Of a stretch of 64,000 nucleotides of DNA, positions 59,747-64,000 are shown in pieces. The number at the start of each line of letters is the position of its first letter. The stretch's first letter is position 1. The notes beneath the pieces were generated by a model, which did not search any database, was not told where the DNA came from, and saw only the letters and a program-made list of their open reading frames with translations. Origin of the DNA: Candidatus Devosia phytovorans (lineage in GTDB: Bacteria; Pseudomonadota; Alphaproteobacteria; Rhizobiales; Devosiaceae); contig CP119312.1 of NCBI GenBank assembly GCA_029202405.1, positions 2,547,001 to 2,611,000 of the forward strand, read 5' to 3'. A program made the position numbers and the translations under genes.

Positions 59747-60619
59747 ATGGAAACTCTGTCTGGACCACGGATTGGGGTCGCGCTGGGCGGCGGTTCGGCG
59801 CGCGGGCTGACGCATATTCCCTATATCGAGGCGATGGACGAGCTGGGCCTCAAGCCCGCCGTGATCTCGGGCACGTCGATCGGCGCGCTGATCGGGGCCG
59901 GCTGGGCGGCCGGGATGACCGGCAAGGAATTGCGCGAGCATAGCTATGAAGTGCTGGGCACGATGCGGATCATCGCCAGCAAGCTCTGGGCAACGCAATT
60001 GCGCGGCTTGAGCGGCGTGTTCAAGACCGGCATTCCGATGCAGCTCGACGCGACCCATATCGTGGACGCTTTCACCCCGACGAGCTTTCCGCTGCAGTTC
60101 AAGGACCTCAAGATCCCGCTCTATGTGGTGGCGACCGATTTCCAGTCCTGGCACCAGGTGGTGTTCAATTCCGGCCTGCTGCGGCCCGCCATTGCGGGCT
60201 CGATCGCCATTCCGAGCCTGTTCAAACCCGTGACCTATGCCAATCACATCCTCGTCGATGGCGGCGTGGTCAATCCGCTGCCGCTCGACCAGGCCGATAT
60301 CGGCACCGACTTCCTGATCGGCATCGACGTCAACGGCGACCCGTCGCAGGGTCTCACCAAGACCGACCACAAGGCGCTCGACATGTGGTTCGGCTCGGCC
60401 CAGATCATGATGCATTCCCTGACGGCGCATATGATGGCCGCCTATCCGCCGGACATGTATATCCGGCCCCATGTCGCCAATTTCGGGGCGATGGAATTCT
60501 GGCGCGTACGCGAGATCGTCGAGCGCGGCGACGCGGAAAAAGAGCGCTTCAAGCGCATTCTCGCCGGCAAGATCGAAGCCTATATCGCCGGCAAGGTGCC
60601 GGTTAATCCAAGCGTCTAG
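59747..60619 (+). CDS. Patatin-like phospholipase (RssA type)
   Basis: 290 residues. The nucleophile elbow is GTSIGALIGAGWA (GxSxG), the oxyanion loop is GGGSARGLTHI, and the catalytic Asp lies in DGGVVNPLP. The family is bacterial patatin-like serine hydrolase, RssA-like, with no secretion signal. The ATG at 59747 has AGGAG eight bases upstream. The frame is open upstream to 59504, overlapping purD, but those ~80 residues are proline/serine-rich and not family-like. The stop interlocks with the vapC stop on CTAG. Confidence 0.87.
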   Translation: METLSGPRIGVALGGGSARGLTHIPYIEAMDELGLKPAVISGTSIGALIGAGWAAGMTGKELREHSYEVLGTMRIIASKLWATQLRGLSGVFKTGIPMQLDATHIVDAFTPTSFPLQFKDLKIPLYVVATDFQSWHQVVFNSGLLRPAIAGSIAIPSLFKPVTYANHILVDGGVVNPLPLDQADIGTDFLIGIDVNGDPSQGLTKTDHKALDMWFGSAQIMMHSLTAHMMAAYPPDMYIRPHVANFGAMEFWRVREIVERGDAEKERFKRILAGKIEAYIAGKVPVNPSV

Positions 60620-61005
60620 CTGAAGTACCGGACGGGGTCGCCATAGCGGGATAGCTGGGCGTCGCTTGTGTAGAAGTCCAGCCCCTCGACCTTGGCTTGC
60701 GTTACCAGCATGCGATCAAAGGGATTGCGATGGATCAGGGGCAGTTGGCCGATGGCGACAGCGTGTTCTCCGGTAACGTCCAGCTCCCGATAGCCGATAT
60801 CCAGCCAGCGCCTGCGAAGATCACCGGGATCGACCGTGAAGTCGGAACGGCCCAGGGCGGCCTTGATTGCCACTTCCCAGACATTGACCACGCTGAAACA
60901 GGGCACGGTCGTTGCAGCTTCCAGAATCTCAGCTACGCCTAGGGGAAGCCGGTCGCGCTTGGCGCTAGCCCAGAGAAGGATGTGTGTATCGAGAAAGACC
61001 CTCAT
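60616..61005 (-). CDS. VapC-type PIN-domain toxin
   Basis: 129 residues, PIN ribonuclease. Acidic residues that bind Mg2+ are in place: FLDTHILLW at the start, VWEVAIKAALGR in the middle, RNPFDRMLV near the end. Such toxins cut tRNA or rRNA when the antitoxin is lost. Its start overlaps the antitoxin stop by 4 bp (ATGA-type), the usual pairing. Overlaps the convergent patatin stop at its end. Confidence 0.88.
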   Translation of the reverse strand: MRVFLDTHILLWASAKRDRLPLGVAEILEAATTVPCFSVVNVWEVAIKAALGRSDFTVDPGDLRRRWLDIGYRELDVTGEHAVAIGQLPLIHRNPFDRMLVTQAKVEGLDFYTSDAQLSRYGDPVRYFS

Positions 61006-61247
61006 TCCTTGCCGTAGAACATGTCCTCGATCTCCTCCTGACCCATGGTGTCGAAGTCATCGGGGATGTTGAACTGGCCTTCCATGAAACCAATGCGCTG
61101 GAATTTTTTCTCTTCCGGCGGATCGATCGGCACCACCTTGGCCATGGGCTTGCCGGCCTTGGCGATGATGAAAATCTCGCCTTGAGCTGCCTTTTCGACA
61201 AGGCTGGAGAGGTTCGTATCGGCGTCCTCGATATTGATCGTGTCCAT
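61002..61247 (-). CDS. Phd/YefM-type antitoxin
   Basis: 81 residues. N-terminal half matches the Phd/YefM DNA-binding fold (INIEDADTNLSSLVEKAAQGEIFIIAKAGKPMAKVVP). The C-terminal half is acidic (FNIPDDFDTMGQEEIEDMFYG), the part expected to wrap the VapC toxin. Start ATG 61247. Together with the toxin gene it forms an intact type II unit. Confidence 0.87.
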   Translation of the reverse strand: MDTINIEDADTNLSSLVEKAAQGEIFIIAKAGKPMAKVVPIDPPEEKKFQRIGFMEGQFNIPDDFDTMGQEEIEDMFYGKE

Positions 61248-61303
61248 CGTCGGCTCCCGACTGTGTCCCCTAAATCTAGTTTACCGGCGACGCACAAACA
61301 AGA

Positions 61304-61330
61304 ATGGCCGCCGGGTCACCGGCGGGCCAT
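61304..61330 (-). terminator. Terminator of fabV
   Basis: Arms ATGGCC-GCCGG (61304-61314) and CCGGC-G-GGCCAT (61319-61330) with one bulged G. On the minus strand it is followed by TCTTGTTTGT. It lies 23 bp past the fabV stop and separates it from the toxin-antitoxin pair. Confidence 0.8.
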
Positions 61331-61353
61331 CAAAGGCTTGTCAGAAAGGCAGA

Positions 61354-62523
61354 TCAGGCCGGAATGGTCGGATCGAGATCGGCGGAATAGTCCACGCCGC
61401 TGAGGCCAAAGCCGAAGAGGCGCAGGAATTCCTCGCGATATTTCGGCAGGTCGGCCAGGTCGGCGAGGTTTTCGGTGGTGAGTTCTTCCCAGCGCTTGGC
61501 CAGTTCGGCCTGCATGGTCTCGGACAGTTCCCAATCGTCGACGCGGATGCGGTTCTCGTCATCGGCGGCAATGTCGCCCTGGAGCTTGGCGCGGAACAGG
61601 CGGTCGATCTGCTCGATCGGGCCTTCGCCCAAGCCCATTTCGTCCTCGACCTTGATCAGGACAGTGCCATAGAGCGGCACGACGGGAATGGCCGAGCTCG
61701 CCTGAGTCACGACGGCCTTGAGCGCCACGACATGGGCGGCATGCTCGCCATGGGTAGCGCGGATGGCGGTTGCCGCGCGATCAAGGTCGCCCTTGGCTTT
61801 GCCCAGGGTGCCCTTGTGATAGATCGGCCAGGTCAGTTCGCTGCCGAGATAGGTATAGTTGAGCGAAAGAAACCCGTCGGCCAGCACGCCGGCGTCGGAC
61901 AGGGCCTTGATCCAGAGTTCCCAATCCTCGCCACCCATGACCTTGACGGTGGCGGCGGCTTCGTCTTCGGTCGCCGGCTCGACCGAGATGGTGGAGACTT
62001 CGCCCGTGCCGGTGTTGAGCGTCTTGGAGGTGACTGCTGCGCCATAAGGCTTGATGGCCGAGCGGTAGGTCACGCCGTCCTTGGGATCGGTACGGACCGG
62101 CGAAGCGACGGAATAGACCACTAGGTCGACCTGGCCGAGCTTGTCCTTGATGGCAGCAATGGCTTCGGCCTTGGTGGCGTCGGAGAAGGCATCGCCCTCA
62201 ATGGTCGTGGCGACGCGCCCGGCGGCCTCGGCGCGCTTTTCGAAGGCGCGGTTATTGTACCAGCCGGCGCTGGCGGTCTTGCCTTCGGCGGGCGGGCGCT
62301 CGAAGGAGACGCCGACCGTATCGGCATCGCTGCCGAAGGTGGTGACGATGCGCGAGGCAAGGCCATAGCCGGTCGAGCAGCCGAGAACCAGCACACGCTT
62401 GCGGTCACTGGGGATGGCGCCCTTGACCACGACATGGTCGATCTGGCGCTGCACATTGGTGGCGCAGCCGACGGGATGGGCCGTGGTGCAGATGAAGCCG
62501 CGAATCTTGGGTTCGATGATCAT
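61354..62523 (-). CDS. fabV: FabV-type enoyl-ACP reductase
   Basis: 389 residues. Catalyses the last reduction of each fatty-acid elongation cycle with NADH. The extended short-chain-dehydrogenase active site is Tyr235-x8-Lys244 (YHKGTLGKAK), the FabV spacing, longer than that of FabI. The NADH fold VLVLGCSTGYGLASRI and the N-terminal IIEPKIRGFICTTAHPVGC are typical. FabV enzymes are generally insensitive to triclosan. The ATG has GGAG upstream. Confidence 0.96.
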   Translation of the reverse strand: MIIEPKIRGFICTTAHPVGCATNVQRQIDHVVVKGAIPSDRKRVLVLGCSTGYGLASRIVTTFGSDADTVGVSFERPPAEGKTASAGWYNNRAFEKRAEAAGRVATTIEGDAFSDATKAEAIAAIKDKLGQVDLVVYSVASPVRTDPKDGVTYRSAIKPYGAAVTSKTLNTGTGEVSTISVEPATEDEAAATVKVMGGEDWELWIKALSDAGVLADGFLSLNYTYLGSELTWPIYHKGTLGKAKGDLDRAATAIRATHGEHAAHVVALKAVVTQASSAIPVVPLYGTVLIKVEDEMGLGEGPIEQIDRLFRAKLQGDIAADDENRIRVDDWELSETMQAELAKRWEELTTENLADLADLPKYREEFLRLFGFGLSGVDYSADLDPTIPA

Positions 62524-62568
62524 GCCGGTTCTCCGAGCTTAAGCTTTGCCTTCGCATAGCGGGCAGAA

Positions 62569-62604
62569 GGCCACCCTGCCACAAGAAAATGCAGCAGGGT
62601 GGCC
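62569..62604 (-). terminator. Terminator of the downstream MFS gene
   Basis: Perfect 11-bp stem GGCCACCCTGC (62569-62579) / GCAGGGTGGCC (62594-62604), 23 bp past the MFS stop on the minus strand. Confidence 0.8.
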
Positions 62605-62626
62605 TAAGCGGTGAATGTGGCCGGCT

Positions 62627-63826
62627 TTAGCCCTTGGCCGGCTCGGCCTCGCCTTGGATCGCCTTGCCCTGCATGGCGGAAGCCAGCAGTGCTGCGAGCC
62701 CTACCAGTCCCAGTACGATCAGCATGGCATTGCGCAGGCCGAATTCCTCGCCGACGAAGCCAAGCAGCGGCGGGCCGACGAGGAAGGCGACATAGCCCAC
62801 CATGGCGACGATGCGGACGCGGGCGGCCGGATTGGGACCAGAATCGCCGGCGGCCGAAATGGCGACGGGGAAGCCGAGCGAGGCGCCGAGGCCCCAGAGG
62901 ATCACCGCCGCACCGGCGAGGATCGGGTTGTGGGCGAAGATGACAAAGCAGAGGCCAATGGCACCAATGACGGCCGATCCGCGAATGACGGCGACGCGGC
63001 CGAAGCGGGCGAGGAACCAGCCGCCGGCGAAGCGGCCCAGTGTCATGGCCGAGGCAAAGCCGAGGAAGACCAGCGAGCCCGAAGTGGCGCTGAAGCCATA
63101 TTCGTCGACCATCAGCAGTGGCAGCCAGTCATTGGCCGCGCCCTCGGCGAGAGCCATGGCAAGTACCACGATGCCGATCAGGATGACGCGCGGATCCTTC
63201 CAGACAGCCGGGCCGCGATCAATAGGCGCCCCGCCTCCGACAGCGCGGGCTTCGATGCCAATGCCGAAGGGAATGTCTCGCACAAAGTAAAACAGGCAGG
63301 GCACGGCAATGACGGCAATGGCGACCAGATGAAACGCCACCGGGAAGTTGATCGCCGTGGCCAGCATGCCGAGCAGGGCGCCTGCCACCGTGCCGAGGCT
63401 GAAGCAACCATGCAGCGTATGCAGCACATGCTGGCCGGAAATGCGCTCGACATCGGCGCCGTCGACGTTGATGGCGATCTCCGACATGCCCATGCCGAGG
63501 CCAAAGAGAAACAGGCTAAAGGCCACCAGCCAGGCCGAGGCCAGGACCACACCACCGGCCATCACGGTCAGCGCCAGCATGACGATGAGCATGCTGACCA
63601 GTGCAATCGGCCGCGTGCCGAAGCGGCCGACCAGCCAGCCTGAATTGAGAATGCCGGTCATCGAGCCGACGGAGACGCCAAACAGCACGAGGCCCATTTC
63701 GCCGATAGAGGCGCCCAGGGCATCGCGAATGGCCGGCGTGCGCGTGACCCAAGAGGCGAGCGCCACGCCGGGCAGGAAGAAGAAAACAAACAGCGCAAAG
63801 CGCCGGCGGCTTGTAGCGGAATCCAT
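62627..63826 (-). CDS. MFS transporter (YbjJ-like)
   Basis: 399 residues, 12 predicted helices. The first helix FFFLPGVALASWVTRTPAIRDALG is typical of YbjJ-type MFS proteins, followed by GWLVGRFGTRP and a second loop GGWFLARFGRVAV. The ATG at 63826 is preferred; an in-frame start at 63955 would read through the regulatory gap. Divergent from a TetR gene, with GTAC palindromes in between. The substrate is unknown. Confidence 0.87.
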   Translation of the reverse strand: MDSATSRRRFALFVFFFLPGVALASWVTRTPAIRDALGASIGEMGLVLFGVSVGSMTGILNSGWLVGRFGTRPIALVSMLIVMLALTVMAGGVVLASAWLVAFSLFLFGLGMGMSEIAINVDGADVERISGQHVLHTLHGCFSLGTVAGALLGMLATAINFPVAFHLVAIAVIAVPCLFYFVRDIPFGIGIEARAVGGGAPIDRGPAVWKDPRVILIGIVVLAMALAEGAANDWLPLLMVDEYGFSATSGSLVFLGFASAMTLGRFAGGWFLARFGRVAVIRGSAVIGAIGLCFVIFAHNPILAGAAVILWGLGASLGFPVAISAAGDSGPNPAARVRIVAMVGYVAFLVGPPLLGFVGEEFGLRNAMLIVLGLVGLAALLASAMQGKAIQGEAEPAKG

Positions 63827-63850
63827 TGTGGGGCCTTGGGTGGTCGATGC

Positions 63851-63882
63851 GTACAGGCGTACAGTTATGTGTACATATGTAC
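63851..63882. promoter_or_regulatory. Twin GTAC-N4-GTAC operator
   Basis: Two 12-bp boxes of the form GTAC-N4-GTAC: GTACAGGCGTAC (63851-63862) and the perfect palindrome GTACATATGTAC (63871-63882). Their starts are 20 bp apart, about two helical turns, placing both on one face. They lie in the divergent gap between the MFS and TetR genes, typical of a TetR operator. Confidence 0.65.
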
Positions 63883-63922
63883 GCAAACGCGCTAGAAGGG
63901 AAGCTGTTGTTGGGGAAATTCT

Positions 63923-64000
63923 ATGAGCGACAGTATGAAAGCCCGACGCCGGCACGATCCGGACCGGCGCGAGCGCATCATCGGCGCGGCGCTGGAGGTG
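63923..64000 (+). CDS. TetR-family regulator, 3' end outside window
   Basis: Only the first 26 codons are seen (MSDSMKARRRHDPDRRERIIGAALEV), which match the start of a TetR helix-turn-helix domain. Probably controls the divergent MFS gene through the GTAC boxes. The rest lies past the end of the window. Confidence 0.7.
   Translation, partial: MSDSMKARRRHDPDRRERIIGAALEV

Noticed and set aside
61002..61005. Possible frameshift between antitoxin and toxin
   Set aside because: The 4-bp overlap is the normal ATGA-type coupling of type II toxin-antitoxin genes; both frames are intact.

Overview
This window is 64 kb of GC-rich chromosomal DNA from an alphaproteobacterium of the order Hyphomicrobiales, most plausibly Devosia or a close relative. 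The order-level evidence is a CcrM-type DNA methyltransferase, the mutY / DciA-like / dsbA / smc gene order, and an Fo ATP synthase operon (atpI-B-E-B'-F) separate from F1. It also includes a cta cluster running into thrC and an M16 peptidase, an IalB-domain protein, and the small families DUF2093, DUF4170 and DUF6101. The genus is inferred from overall resemblance. I see no rRNA, tRNA, CRISPR, phage or insertion sequence, so this is essentially core genome with small accessory patches.

Layout. 1-8.4 kb: a 5'-truncated MFS transporter, moaB, a membrane diguanylate cyclase, a DHA2-type efflux pump, a radical SAM protein, a HAD phosphatase, a phosphotransferase-like protein and a secreted unknown. 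8.5-20 kb: rnhB, ccrM, a second diguanylate cyclase, an MFS exporter with a divergent TetR regulator, then mutY, a DciA-like gene, a DsbA oxidoreductase and smc. 20-24.4 kb: an MbcA/RES-type toxin-antitoxin pair followed by the Fo operon. 24.4-29.4 kb: a tandem glycine riboswitch and the glycine cleavage operon gcvT-H-PA-PB. 29.4-34 kb: a very unusual 632-residue repeat protein, a lipoprotein, a peroxiredoxin, a DsbD-N-like protein and yqgE. 34-47 kb, mostly minus strand: a GGDEF/EAL protein, a GNAT acetyltransferase, an M16 peptidase, thrC, and the aa3 cytochrome oxidase cluster (SURF1, DUF983, ctaE, ctaG, a 59-residue membrane protein, ctaB, ctaD, ctaC). 47-54.5 kb: IalB, PilZ, DUF1127 with a divergent LysR, xseA, DUF2093, an LpxB-related protein, DUF4170, cysQ and DUF6101. 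54.7-64 kb: ubiA, rsmE, gshA, purD, a patatin phospholipase, a Phd/VapC pair, fabV, an MFS transporter and the start of a divergent TetR gene.

Themes. Aerobic respiration is represented by the Fo sector, aa3 oxidase and its assembly factors, and ubiA. Redox and thiol handling includes gshA, DsbA, DsbD-N and a peroxiredoxin. Cyclic di-GMP signalling includes two cyclases, one EAL protein and one PilZ protein. Genome maintenance includes mutY, rnhB, ccrM, smc and xseA.

Most unusual content: (1) the protein at 29421-31319, in which 22 hexads and 22 heptads flank a domain resembling the flagellin IN motif; (2) a ~130-bp inverted-repeat element present in four intergenic copies; (3) a different 138-bp compound palindrome; (4) six convergent gene pairs whose stop codons interlock on the palindrome CTAG.
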